Positions 47,303-55,596 of a DNA stretch of 64,000 nt are shown here, piece after piece (position 1 is the first letter of the stretch; the number at the start of each line of letters is the position of its first letter). The stretch covers positions 44,223-108,222 of the forward strand of contig NZ_SMAJ01000015.1 in NCBI RefSeq assembly GCF_004346225.1. The letters run 5' to 3'. The position numbers and the translations under genes were made by a program. The notes under the pieces are model-generated. The model searched no databases. It was not told the DNA's origin and was given only the letters and a program-made list of their open reading frames with translations. Origin of the DNA: Paralcaligenes ureilyticus (GTDB lineage Bacteria > Pseudomonadota > Gammaproteobacteria > Burkholderiales > Burkholderiaceae_B).

Positions 47303-48084
47303 CCAATGTGTTAAACAAAACGGAGCCCGCCTTGAAATCCACGCCTAACCACAAGCCGGATGCAACGGGTGTCATTGCTGTCACAAGAGCCATCAGCCTG
47401 CTTGAGTCATTTGGCGTTCAAGACGAATACCTGTCGTTGGCCGAACTAAGCCGACGCAGTGGATTACACAAAACCACCGTGCTGCGTATAGCGCGAACAC
47501 TCGCCACCCATCAGTATCTGGTCTACAGAGACGATGGCGCATGGCGCCTGGGGCCGGCGGCGGGCTGGCTAGGCGCCCGATACCAGGCCTCTTTCGATGT
47601 CACGGCATCGGTTGAGCCCGTGCTGCAGGAGCTGTCGAAACTGTCCGGCGAGAGCTCGACTTTCTTTGTACGCGAAGGCAATACACGAACCTGTTTGTAT
47701 CGGGTGGAAGGACCGCAGGCAATCCGCTTCCATATTCGGGTAGGGCAAGTCCTGCCTCTGGAGAAAGGCTCGCCTGGCAAGGTGATACTTGCCTTTACCG
47801 GCACTCCAGGATCCGAATTCGATGGCATCAGGCGCAAGGGCTATTACATTTCCATAGGAGAACGCGACGCCGATGTAGCCAGCGTTTCAGCCCCCGTATA
47901 TGGGGTGAACTGGCAACTGCTCGGCGCCATCAGCATCTCCGGCCCGGCTAGCCGATTGACAAAAAAGAAACTCGAAGCGTTTGTAGAAACGCTTGTCGGC
48001 AAAGCCAATCAATTATCCATCACTCTAGGGGGAAAAAGAGGAGCCAACTTGTCAGGGCTGAAGGAAAGCCGCTGGCATCCTTGA
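47296..48084 (+). CDS. IclR-family transcriptional regulator
   Basis: 262-residue IclR regulator: N-terminal winged helix (AVTRAISLLESFGVQDEYLSLAELSRRSGLHKTTVLRIARTLA, about 30-70) and a C-terminal GAF-like effector domain (about 95-255; VGQVLPLEKGSPGKVILAF, VYGVNWQLLGAISISGP). IclR proteins often control aromatic-acid and organic-acid pathways. It is divergent from Bug receptor 5 and adjacent to the catabolic series, its most likely target. Confidence 0.9.
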   Translation: MKSNVLNKTEPALKSTPNHKPDATGVIAVTRAISLLESFGVQDEYLSLAELSRRSGLHKTTVLRIARTLATHQYLVYRDDGAWRLGPAAGWLGARYQASFDVTASVEPVLQELSKLSGESSTFFVREGNTRTCLYRVEGPQAIRFHIRVGQVLPLEKGSPGKVILAFTGTPGSEFDGIRRKGYYISIGERDADVASVSAPVYGVNWQLLGAISISGPASRLTKKKLEAFVETLVGKANQLSITLGGKRGANLSGLKESRWHP

Positions 48085-48184
48085 CCAAAACGTGAGGCGA
48101 AGAATAAAGGCCACGCTTGATCAGCGACCGTCATGTCATCCAAAACCATCAACGATCACGCCAATCAAAATCAATGACGATCTC

Positions 48185-48440
48185 ACAAACATCAACCACA
48201 CGAGTGTCGTGGTCGGTTAAGGTGGGGCGGGCGACTCGGACACGCCGCGCGCAGGGCCGGCTTCGGGGATGCAAGGCGTGCGCTGTGTGAGCGAGACGCT
48301 TGCGAATAGCCCAGTGGGCTATTCGCCTCGCGAGTTCGCACGCCGCCCCGAAGCCGGTCCTGCGCGCGGGAAGTCATGGCGCAGCCATGACCGTGCCCGT
48401 CAGAGCCCGATCCACCTTGGCCGGCCACGACGCGGGGCTA
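48185..48440 (+). repeat. Large palindromic element, copy P3 with nested long hairpin
   Basis: Outer arms 48208-48225 and 48412-48429 pair over 18 bases with G-U type differences. Inside, arms 48245-48268 and 48346-48369 pair over 24 bases with a single G-T. The tip is GCGAATAGCCC-AGT-GGGCTATTCGC (48302-48326). The right flank carries GTCATGGC-GCA-GCCATGAC (48373-48391), the counterpart of the P1 hairpin with a C-G pair changed to A-T. The left start is shared with P2. Confidence 0.75.
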
Positions 48441-48495
48441 GAAGGTTTTAATGCGGAGCTAGAAGGTTTTAAGCAAGAAAGGATTGATACAAAAA

Positions 48496-48538
48496 AATGC
48501 CACCTACAGCGAATGCCACCCACAAGGGGTGGCGCTAC
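48496..48538 (-). repeat. 26-bp palindromic repeat, GCCACCC/GGGTGGC version, plus half copy
   Basis: Full copy at 48513-48538 in minus orientation, preceded by a half copy (48496-48511). It lies 14 bp beyond the stop of the ABC ATPase gene. Confidence 0.8.
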
Positions 48539-48551
48539 AAGGCTGCCGGAA

Positions 48552-50273
48552 TCATAAACGCGGCACAGCAGCCAACAAACGCCTGGTCTGGGCATGTTGG
48601 GGCGCACCGAGTACCGATTCCGTGTCCCCGGTTTCAACAATCTTGCCCTCATGCATCACCGCAATCCGATGCGACAGATATTCAACGACCCCAAAATTAT
48701 GGGTAATGAACAAGTAGGCAATGCCATACTCCCGCTGCAAATCGTTCAATAACTCAAGAATCTGGGCCTGCACCGACACATCCAGTGCCGAGGTAGGCTC
48801 ATCGCACACCAACACGGCCGGCTCCACCGCCAAAGCGCGAGCGATGGCTATCCGTTGCCGCTGCCCGCCCGAAAACTCGTGCGGATAGCGATCCAGAGTG
48901 TTCTTGGGCAAACCCACCCGGTCGAGCAGGCTGCGCACGCTTGCAATGCGAGCGGGCCCAGTCCGATCGGGTCTCAAGGCGGCAACGCCCTCATCGAGTA
49001 TCTCGCCCACCCGCATACGCGGATCAAGCGAGGAATAAGGGTCCTGGAACACAATCTGTATCTTCCGACGCAAGCGCCTAAGGCGGCCGCCACGGGCCGA
49101 CAGGAGCGCCGCGCCATCCAGGCTGGCATGGCCCCCGACCCGCGCATCCTTGTCCAGCAGGCGCAGCAATGCCTTGGCCGTTGTGGTTTTACCGCAGCCC
49201 GACTCCCCCAGCAAAGCCAGCGTTTCACCGGCGCACAGTTCAAACGACACGCCGTCGACGATCTGCGTCGATCCGGTCACGCGATGCAGCATGCCGCTGC
49301 GTATGGGATACCGCACAGACAGATGATCGACACGCAGAATCGGCGTTCCAGCCCCCAACGCCATTGCCGCCGCATGCGCCGACGGCTCACGCGGCGGCTC
49401 CGAACGCCCCAGGCCGCCGGCGGTCAGCGACTGGCCGCGTTTCGCAAGATTCGGGACGGCCGCCAGCAACTCCAGCGCATAGGGATGCCTGGGCGCTGCA
49501 AAAAATCCGGCAACATCCCGCGTCTCGACAATTTCCCCGGCACGCATCAGCGCCACATAATCGGCCACGTTTTTGACAACAGCCAGGTCGTGGGTGATAA
49601 GCAAAATAGCCATGCCCAATTCACGCTGGATGTCGGCCAGCAAATCCAGAATCTGCGCCTGCACCGTCACATCCAGCGCCGTGGTGGGTTCGTCGGCAAT
49701 CAACAGGCTGGGTTCGGCAGCCAGCGCCATGGCAATCATGACCCGCTGTTTCTGCCCTCCCGAAAACTGGAATGGATAATCGTTAAAACGGCGCTCGGGC
49801 TCAGGAATGCCCACACGGGCAAGCCACCATTGCGCCCGCTTGGTGGCCGCCGCGCCACGGTACGAGGTGTGGGCCGCCAGCGTCTCGACAATTTGCTGGC
49901 CTATCGTCAGCACCGGGTTCAGGCTGGTTGCGGGCTCTTGAAAGATGATGCCTATTTGTCCGCCACGCACCGCCCTCATGTGCGCCTCGGGCAGGCGGTT
50001 CAAATCCTCCCCGCCCAGCCGGATTTCCCCGGCGGTGATCTGTCCGGCCTCGGGCAATAAGCGCAGCAAAGCCAGGGCGGTCATGCTCTTGCCGCAACCC
50101 GACTCGCCCACCAGAGCAAAGGTTTGCCCACGCTCGACAGCCAATTGCAAAGACTTGACGGCGTCGAACAGACCAGCGTCGCTCGCCACCTGCACCGACA
50201 GGCCACGCACCGACAGGACCGTCCGGCGCGCGTTGTCTGGGCTATTCGAAGCACCGATCGCCTCGGCCGTCAT
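48552..50273 (-). CDS. Peptide ABC transporter ATP-binding protein with two fused ATPase domains (YejF-like)
   Basis: 573 residues from ATG 50273. Two complete ATPase modules are fused. Module 1 has Walker A VGESGCGKSM (about 56-64), signature FSGGQKQRVMIAMALA and Walker B LLIADEPTTALD. Module 2 has LGESGCGKTTTAKALL, signature FSGGQRQRIAIARALA and Walker B VLVCDEPTSALDVSVQ. The fused form matches YejF and GsiA; oligopeptide importers of the Dpp type usually keep the two halves separate. It powers uptake through the two permeases upstream. The start overlaps the preceding permease stop (ATGA). Confidence 0.93.
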   Translation of the reverse strand: MTAEAIGASNSPDNARRTVLSVRGLSVQVASDAGLFDAVKSLQLAVERGQTFALVGESGCGKSMTALALLRLLPEAGQITAGEIRLGGEDLNRLPEAHMRAVRGGQIGIIFQEPATSLNPVLTIGQQIVETLAAHTSYRGAAATKRAQWWLARVGIPEPERRFNDYPFQFSGGQKQRVMIAMALAAEPSLLIADEPTTALDVTVQAQILDLLADIQRELGMAILLITHDLAVVKNVADYVALMRAGEIVETRDVAGFFAAPRHPYALELLAAVPNLAKRGQSLTAGGLGRSEPPREPSAHAAAMALGAGTPILRVDHLSVRYPIRSGMLHRVTGSTQIVDGVSFELCAGETLALLGESGCGKTTTAKALLRLLDKDARVGGHASLDGAALLSARGGRLRRLRRKIQIVFQDPYSSLDPRMRVGEILDEGVAALRPDRTGPARIASVRSLLDRVGLPKNTLDRYPHEFSGGQRQRIAIARALAVEPAVLVCDEPTSALDVSVQAQILELLNDLQREYGIAYLFITHNFGVVEYLSHRIAVMHEGKIVETGDTESVLGAPQHAQTRRLLAAVPRL

Positions 50274-51739
50274 GACGCTTTCTCCTTGGCCAGGCTTTTC
50301 ACCTGCGCCGCAGCGCGGCGCCGCAAATACGCAGGACTGAACTTGCGCACGCGTGGATCGAAAGCGTCCTGCACGGCATCGGCAAAGATATTCGCGGCAA
50401 GAACCAGCGCCAGCAAAAACATAAAGGCTGTCAGCAGATTCCACCAGATCATGGGATCGCGCGACATCTCAAGACGCGCCGAATCGATCATGGTGCCAAA
50501 CGACGGGGTATTGGGGTCGACCCCTATACCCAGGTAAGACAGGACCGCCTCATACAACACCAGGCTGGAAAATTCCAGCACCATGGTAATGAGCACGATA
50601 TGCATGACATTGGGTAGCAAATGCCTGCGCATGATGCGCCAGTGCGACACACCAAACGCGCGCGCCGCCTGCACATAGTCAAGCTCGCGCAACTTCAGCG
50701 TTTCGGCGCGCAGCAAACGGCACAACCCCGCCCACCCGGTCAGCCCCAGAATCAGGCACAACAGAAACAGACGCAGATCGGCGCGCGCCGCCACCGTGGT
50801 AAAGAGGTTCGGGTTGTTGTCGATATACACCTGCATCATCAACACACAGGCCGCAATCAGCAACACACCCGGAATCGACGTAAGTGTGGTGTAGATATAC
50901 TGAATGACATCGTCGACCCGGCCTTTGAAGTAGCCTGCCGAAATGCCAAAAATCAAGGCCGGCGGCAACATGGTGATGGTGGTGAGCGTGCCAATGATTA
51001 GCGCAGTGCGTACGCTTTTGAGCGCTTGCCGCAATACATCGTTGCCGGTGCGGTCCGTGCCCAGGACATGGTAGTTGGTGGCGAGCGCCGCCGCCGCACA
51101 CACAACCAGCATCAGCACGCAAAACGTCAGCCACATGGCGCGCCACGGCACACCGGACTCCGAACGCCACCACCCGCCCCAGGCGAGCCTGTTCGTGTCA
51201 GCCCGCATTCGATGCGCCAAAGTCAGCAACAAGGCCGAGCCCGCCGCGCACGCCGCAGCCGCCAGCAAGCCGAACAACAAACGCCGCATGATATCCCTGC
51301 CGCTGTCGGCATCCTTGCTCAAACCCAGGCCGACATTTTGCAAACGCGGATAGTCGCGTACAGGCTTGCCGTGGACAATTTCATTTTCTTTGGTGAATTG
51401 CCGCAAGGCCAAAGGCGCGGAGTAGGTTTTTTCAGGCTTGTCCAACCGGGTCAAAGCCAGCACATCGTCGAGCACCGAACGCAGGGACTGTGCGTAAACG
51501 ACCGCCGCGGATCCCGGCTTGGCGGGCAGTTGGGGGCGATAGTGCATGGAATCGAGCAACCCCACCAGCACGAACGCGCCCAGCACCACGGCCGCGCACA
51601 TCGCCGAAGAGCTGCGCGACACACTGGCCCAGGTCGCCCGCAACGCCGGCGAGCGCGCCACCCTGAAGGCGTAAAGCAACAGGACCAGCAGCAGGCTGAA
51701 AACAAAAATATCGGTCCAGAGGAAAACGATCTTGGGCAT
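50270..51739 (-). CDS. Peptide ABC transporter permease (YejE/DppC-like), long form
   Basis: 489-residue inner-membrane permease. The C-terminal half is the standard DppC domain: TDRTGNDVLRQALKSVRTALIIG, the EAA-type loop ELDYVQAARAFGVSHWRIMRRHLLPN, and LSYLGIGVDPNTPSFGTMI. The N-terminal ~240 residues are longer than in YejE (about 340 residues in total). They contain an initial helix, a second near residues 48-65, a soluble stretch (about 70-165) and another helix. It starts 3 bp after the YejB-like permease. Confidence 0.9.
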   Translation of the reverse strand: MPKIVFLWTDIFVFSLLLVLLLYAFRVARSPALRATWASVSRSSSAMCAAVVLGAFVLVGLLDSMHYRPQLPAKPGSAAVVYAQSLRSVLDDVLALTRLDKPEKTYSAPLALRQFTKENEIVHGKPVRDYPRLQNVGLGLSKDADSGRDIMRRLLFGLLAAAACAAGSALLLTLAHRMRADTNRLAWGGWWRSESGVPWRAMWLTFCVLMLVVCAAAALATNYHVLGTDRTGNDVLRQALKSVRTALIIGTLTTITMLPPALIFGISAGYFKGRVDDVIQYIYTTLTSIPGVLLIAACVLMMQVYIDNNPNLFTTVAARADLRLFLLCLILGLTGWAGLCRLLRAETLKLRELDYVQAARAFGVSHWRIMRRHLLPNVMHIVLITMVLEFSSLVLYEAVLSYLGIGVDPNTPSFGTMIDSARLEMSRDPMIWWNLLTAFMFLLALVLAANIFADAVQDAFDPRVRKFSPAYLRRRAAAQVKSLAKEKAS

Positions 51740-51742
51740 GGG

Positions 51743-52720
51743 CTACTCGAACCGGATCCGGGGATCGGCCAGCGTATAGGAGACATCGGCCAGGATCAGG
51801 CCCACGATATACAGCGCCGAACCTAGAAAGACCATCGCCCGGACGATCGAAAAGTCCTGGGCGTTGATCGCATCGATGGTGTAGCTGCCCAGGCCCGGAA
51901 TGCCGAAAAACGATTCCGAAATCAGGCTGCCCATGAATAGCAGAGGGATCGCCGATACGGTTCCCGTAAGGATGGGCAACATGCCATTGCGCAGCACGTG
52001 CCGAAACAGCACGATATGCTCCGACAAGCCTTTGGCGCGCGCTGTACGCACATAGTCTTTACTCATTTCCTCCAGAAAAAGCGTCCGATAAAACCGCGCT
52101 TCGCCTCCCATGCGCGACAAAATGCCCACCAACACAGGCAACACCAGGAACCGGGCGCTGTCCCATCCTCCCGCAAAGCCCGAATAAGGCACCCAGCGCA
52201 AGATCTTGGCAAATAACCACTGGCCGGCGATGATATAAAACAGCCCGGAAATCGATAACAGGAGAACGCATACCACCACCCCCGAAAAATCCAGCGGCGT
52301 GCCCTTGAAGAACACCAGCAACAAGGCAAAGACAATACACACAAACAGGCCCAGCACAAAAGTCGGCAAGGCCAAGGCCAAGCTGGGGCCCATGCGCTCT
52401 ACGATCTGGTGCCCGATATCGCGGCCTTCGTCGGAGAAGCCGAAATCGAAACGCAGCAAAGGCACCGAACGGGCATAGAAGATGGTATCGGTCCATTGCG
52501 CCGCGCCGCTAGCCTGCGAATTGAAAAACAAGGGTTTGTCGTAACCCCGTTCGACTTTCCACTTGTCGATTGAAGTCTGGCTGACCCGTTGCCCGCCTAT
52601 AGCCAGGCGCGCCATGTCGTCGGGCGTGTTGACGGCAAAAAACAGCGCAAAGGTCAGCAGGTTGACGCCTATCAACACCAGCACGCCATAGAGCAGGCGG
52701 CGCACAATATAGTTCATCAT
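51743..52720 (-). CDS. Peptide ABC transporter permease (YejB/DppB-like)
   Basis: 325 residues from ATG 52720 (MMNYIVRRLLYGVLVLIGVN), overlapping the receptor's stop codon (ATGA). Typical DppB start with a membrane helix and SIDKWKVERGYDKP. The permease loop is KDYVRTARAKGLSEHIVLFRHVLRN and the ending ADVSYTLADPRIRFE is a family hallmark. The open frame extends 40 codons upstream inside the receptor gene, but that part is not protein-like. Confidence 0.93.
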   Translation of the reverse strand: MMNYIVRRLLYGVLVLIGVNLLTFALFFAVNTPDDMARLAIGGQRVSQTSIDKWKVERGYDKPLFFNSQASGAAQWTDTIFYARSVPLLRFDFGFSDEGRDIGHQIVERMGPSLALALPTFVLGLFVCIVFALLLVFFKGTPLDFSGVVVCVLLLSISGLFYIIAGQWLFAKILRWVPYSGFAGGWDSARFLVLPVLVGILSRMGGEARFYRTLFLEEMSKDYVRTARAKGLSEHIVLFRHVLRNGMLPILTGTVSAIPLLFMGSLISESFFGIPGLGSYTIDAINAQDFSIVRAMVFLGSALYIVGLILADVSYTLADPRIRFE

Positions 52721-54972
52721 GGCCGCGGGGCTCCTGTGTGGTCCGACGCAAGCGCTGTGGCGCGTTCTCGCCGGCGTATCACCCGCCACGCGGGATACAG
52801 GCCCAGCACCAGCAGACCTGCGATCAACCACAATGGCCACCAGACCGGTGGATTCCAGAGCAAGATGCTCTTTTCACGGGACACCGGGTCAATCTTGTAA
52901 TACTGCAAGGTATTGCGCACCATCTGCGTCGGCTTGGCGTTGCCTACCCAAGACTGATAAGCCGCTCCGGATTTTGGAAAAAAACCAAACATCCAGGGCG
53001 CATCGGCCTGGACAATGGCCACCATGCGATGCACGATCTGCTCTTTTTGCGGACCGTCATCAAGAAATCGCATCTGCCCAAACAGATGATCGAATTCAGG
53101 GTTGTGATAATTGGCCGCGTTTTCGCCGCCCGTCGAGACCTTGGCGTTGGGGCCATAAAGCAGGAACAGGAAATTTTCCGCATCCGGATAGTCCGCGACC
53201 CAGCCCCACATAAACATTTGCGTGCTGCCTCGACGCATTTTGTCTTGAAAGCGGTTGTAGTCGGTCGCGCGCACCTCCAGCTGGATATTCAAGGCGCTTA
53301 ACTGGCGCCGCATCCAATCCTGCGTCGCATCCGAGCCCATGCCGGCAGCCGAATCAAAATGCAGAATCAGCGGTGCGCCCGTTTTGGCATTGCGTCCATC
53401 GGGATAGCCGGCCTCAGCCAGCAACCGCTTGGCCGTGTCCAGAGATTTGCGCACGGGCCGGTTTCCCGTCAAATCGTAAACATAAGGGTCGATGCCCAAA
53501 GGTGGCGCCTGATAACCCGGAATGCCGGGAGGAACAGGACCATACGCCACCTGCGCCTGGTCATTCTGAAAAATCGAAACGTACTGTTCCCAGTTGAAGG
53601 CAATACTGATCGCACGCCGCAACTTGCGGTTTTTCTCCTGCTGCTCGGGCGTATCGCCCTGCCCCACGACCGGATCGAGCCAATTGAAACCAAAGTAATA
53701 AATCTGCGCTTCGGTCGACTCCGGCAATTGAATGCCATGACTCTTGTACAGCGAGGCTTTTTCAGCGGAGTCGCCGGCCGCCACCCGCATGGCTACGCCG
53801 ATCCCGCTGCCATCGACCTGCGGCACATCGTAGTAGCCCTGAAGGAATTTGCCCATCAGCGGCACACTTTCTTTTTCCATCGTGAACACGATCTTGTCGA
53901 TAAATGGCGTAGGCTTGCCGCAATCGGCCAGCAGGCCCGCCGCACGATCGGCCGCCTCGCCTTCGCAGGGGTAAGGCTCCCCCCGGAAGTTCGGATTTCT
54001 GGACAATACGTGGCGCCGGTTCTGAATGGATTCGGTCAACATATAGGGCCCGGTACCCACCGGCCAGGTGTTGAGCGACAAATTGTGCTCGGCCATACCT
54101 GGCTGCTGATAAAAACGATCCGCCTCCCAGGGCACGGGCGCCGTAAAAGTCATGGCCAGCCAATACTTGAACTGCGGATACTTGCCGACGACCTTGATGC
54201 GCAAAGTATGCGCATCAAGGGCCTGCACACCGTCAAAACCGAATTGCCGCAAATCAAGCCAAGGCAAGGCAGCGCCCGCCGCACGCGTGGCGCGCAAGGC
54301 CTTGTCACGTGCTTTAAGCTGCTCGCCATACGCACGCATCCCGACAACATGTTCGGCCATGACCGCATAAATGGGCGACACCACACGCGGGCTGGCCAGG
54401 CGGCGAAACGCGTAGACGTAATCGTCGGCGGTTAATTCACGCGTGCCGGTTTCTTTGAAGTCGCCAATTGAAAACCGATGCTCGAGCGCCCCGGCGGCCA
54501 GCGGCCAATAGCGGTACTGGCCCGAAGGCTCGCGTGCAAACGCCGGGTGCGGCGCAAACAGAATGCCCGGCTTGATATGAATGTCGTAGACACTGACGGC
54601 AATTGATGCCCCCGGAGCCTGCTCGGGCAAACGCTGACCCGCTTTATCCAGATAAAACGGCTGCGCAACAGCGACCGCTGCTCGCGGCGCCAGCTTATAA
54701 GGCCGCACCAGGTATTCATAGCCATACAAAGGCTCATAAATGGAATAGGTAAACGGCGTTTCATCGGTCGAGTAGGAGCTGGCCGGATCCAGGTACTTCG
54801 GTGAACGCTGGGAAAATGCCGTATATAAAGTATTGCTTTGTTCCGCGCCTTGCGCGTACGGACTGTTGACGGGGCTGCGCGTACAGGCGGCCAGCAGCAA
54901 CACACAGGCCAGACTGGCCAGCCCGCCGCCGTAGCGCCGCCGCGCGTTCAACACTGCGCCTTTTTCCAGCAT
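52717..54972 (-). CDS. Peptide ABC transporter substrate-binding lipoprotein (family 5, YejA-like)
   Basis: 751 residues from ATG 54972. The lipoprotein signal peptide has the lipobox LLLAAC near residue 30. The solute-binding family 5 fold follows (YSTDETPFTYSIYEPLYGYEYL; TADDYVYAFRRLASP; RRAISIAFNWEQYVSIF). It is longer than OppA/YejA (about 540-610). A C-terminal hydrophobic helix followed by WRVIRRRERA (about 715-735) looks like a second membrane anchor, unusual for this family. It heads the transporter operon and begins 25 bases inside the nuclease gene. Confidence 0.9.
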   Translation of the reverse strand: MLEKGAVLNARRRYGGGLASLACVLLLAACTRSPVNSPYAQGAEQSNTLYTAFSQRSPKYLDPASSYSTDETPFTYSIYEPLYGYEYLVRPYKLAPRAAVAVAQPFYLDKAGQRLPEQAPGASIAVSVYDIHIKPGILFAPHPAFAREPSGQYRYWPLAAGALEHRFSIGDFKETGTRELTADDYVYAFRRLASPRVVSPIYAVMAEHVVGMRAYGEQLKARDKALRATRAAGAALPWLDLRQFGFDGVQALDAHTLRIKVVGKYPQFKYWLAMTFTAPVPWEADRFYQQPGMAEHNLSLNTWPVGTGPYMLTESIQNRRHVLSRNPNFRGEPYPCEGEAADRAAGLLADCGKPTPFIDKIVFTMEKESVPLMGKFLQGYYDVPQVDGSGIGVAMRVAAGDSAEKASLYKSHGIQLPESTEAQIYYFGFNWLDPVVGQGDTPEQQEKNRKLRRAISIAFNWEQYVSIFQNDQAQVAYGPVPPGIPGYQAPPLGIDPYVYDLTGNRPVRKSLDTAKRLLAEAGYPDGRNAKTGAPLILHFDSAAGMGSDATQDWMRRQLSALNIQLEVRATDYNRFQDKMRRGSTQMFMWGWVADYPDAENFLFLLYGPNAKVSTGGENAANYHNPEFDHLFGQMRFLDDGPQKEQIVHRMVAIVQADAPWMFGFFPKSGAAYQSWVGNAKPTQMVRNTLQYYKIDPVSREKSILLWNPPVWWPLWLIAGLLVLGLYPAWRVIRRRERATALASDHTGAPRP

Positions 54973-55583
54973 TGATAGCGCCACACCCAGGGCTGGACCG
55001 GGTTGGGATCCTGCCACAGACCCACCCGGGCCTGTCGCGCATGCGCTTCGAGTTCGGGAATCCTGGCGTCGCGCATGTACTTGCCGCGACCTTGCATATT
55101 GGCCCAGGCCATGCCGGCGGCAACCTGCTTCTGGTTGGCTGTGGTGCCGTCGCCCAAAGGCACGTCGCACACACTGCGCTCGTACTGATCATGCTCAAAA
55201 CAGGCAAGGCTGAGTGTCTTCCCGGCAATCAGGCCGGCCAGCGCCTTTTTCGACGCCTGGGCCATGGGTTGACCGGGCTGCTGCCGATCGTGAGTCGTTT
55301 CGGGCGCATCGATGCTTGCCAGGCGAATGCGTTCCTGGCGGCCATCGACCAGTAGCGTAAAGGTGTCGCCATCGGCCACACGCACCACTTTTCCGGTTAG
55401 CGTATAGGCCCCTTCGTGCACCTGCTGGCCAGCAGGGCGCGCCGTCGCGCGCGGCTGCAAAAGATTGAGGGTTCCCAGCCCGGCCAGAATCAAGGCTCCA
55501 AGCAGAGTCAGCACTTGCGAATGCCGGCTGGCCAGCAATCGCCCTCCCAGCGTGCGCAGCAACATCGTTAAAAAACGACCCAT
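54948..55583 (-). CDS. Membrane-anchored thermonuclease-family protein (SNase-like)
   Basis: 211 residues from ATG 55583, preceded by AAAGGGTG. An N-terminal hydrophobic segment (VLTLLGALILAGLGTLNLL, about 23-41) could be an uncleaved anchor or signal. The staphylococcal-nuclease domain follows: GKVVRVADGDTFTLLVDG, ERIRLASIDAPET, and FEHDQYERSVCDVPLGDG, with the catalytic Arg/Glu/Arg pattern (RIRL, a following acidic site, ERSV). It probably degrades nucleic acid outside the cytoplasm. The last 25 bases overlap the next gene's start and it follows aidB by 13 bp. Confidence 0.88.
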   Translation of the reverse strand: MGRFLTMLLRTLGGRLLASRHSQVLTLLGALILAGLGTLNLLQPRATARPAGQQVHEGAYTLTGKVVRVADGDTFTLLVDGRQERIRLASIDAPETTHDRQQPGQPMAQASKKALAGLIAGKTLSLACFEHDQYERSVCDVPLGDGTTANQKQVAAGMAWANMQGRGKYMRDARIPELEAHARQARVGLWQDPNPVQPWVWRYQCWKKAQC

Positions 55584-55596
55584 ATCACCCTTTACA

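Larger units (their letters stand above)
48085..48551. other. Intergenic region IclR / peptide transporter: large palindromic element, no gene
   Basis: 467 bases. Most is occupied by the large palindromic element P3 (48185-48440). A 21-bp tandem duplication containing GCTAGAAGGTTTTAA (48437-48451 and 48458-48472) and one full plus one half 26-bp repeat (48496-48538) follow. Short open frames here reflect repeat sequence only. Confidence 0.65.
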
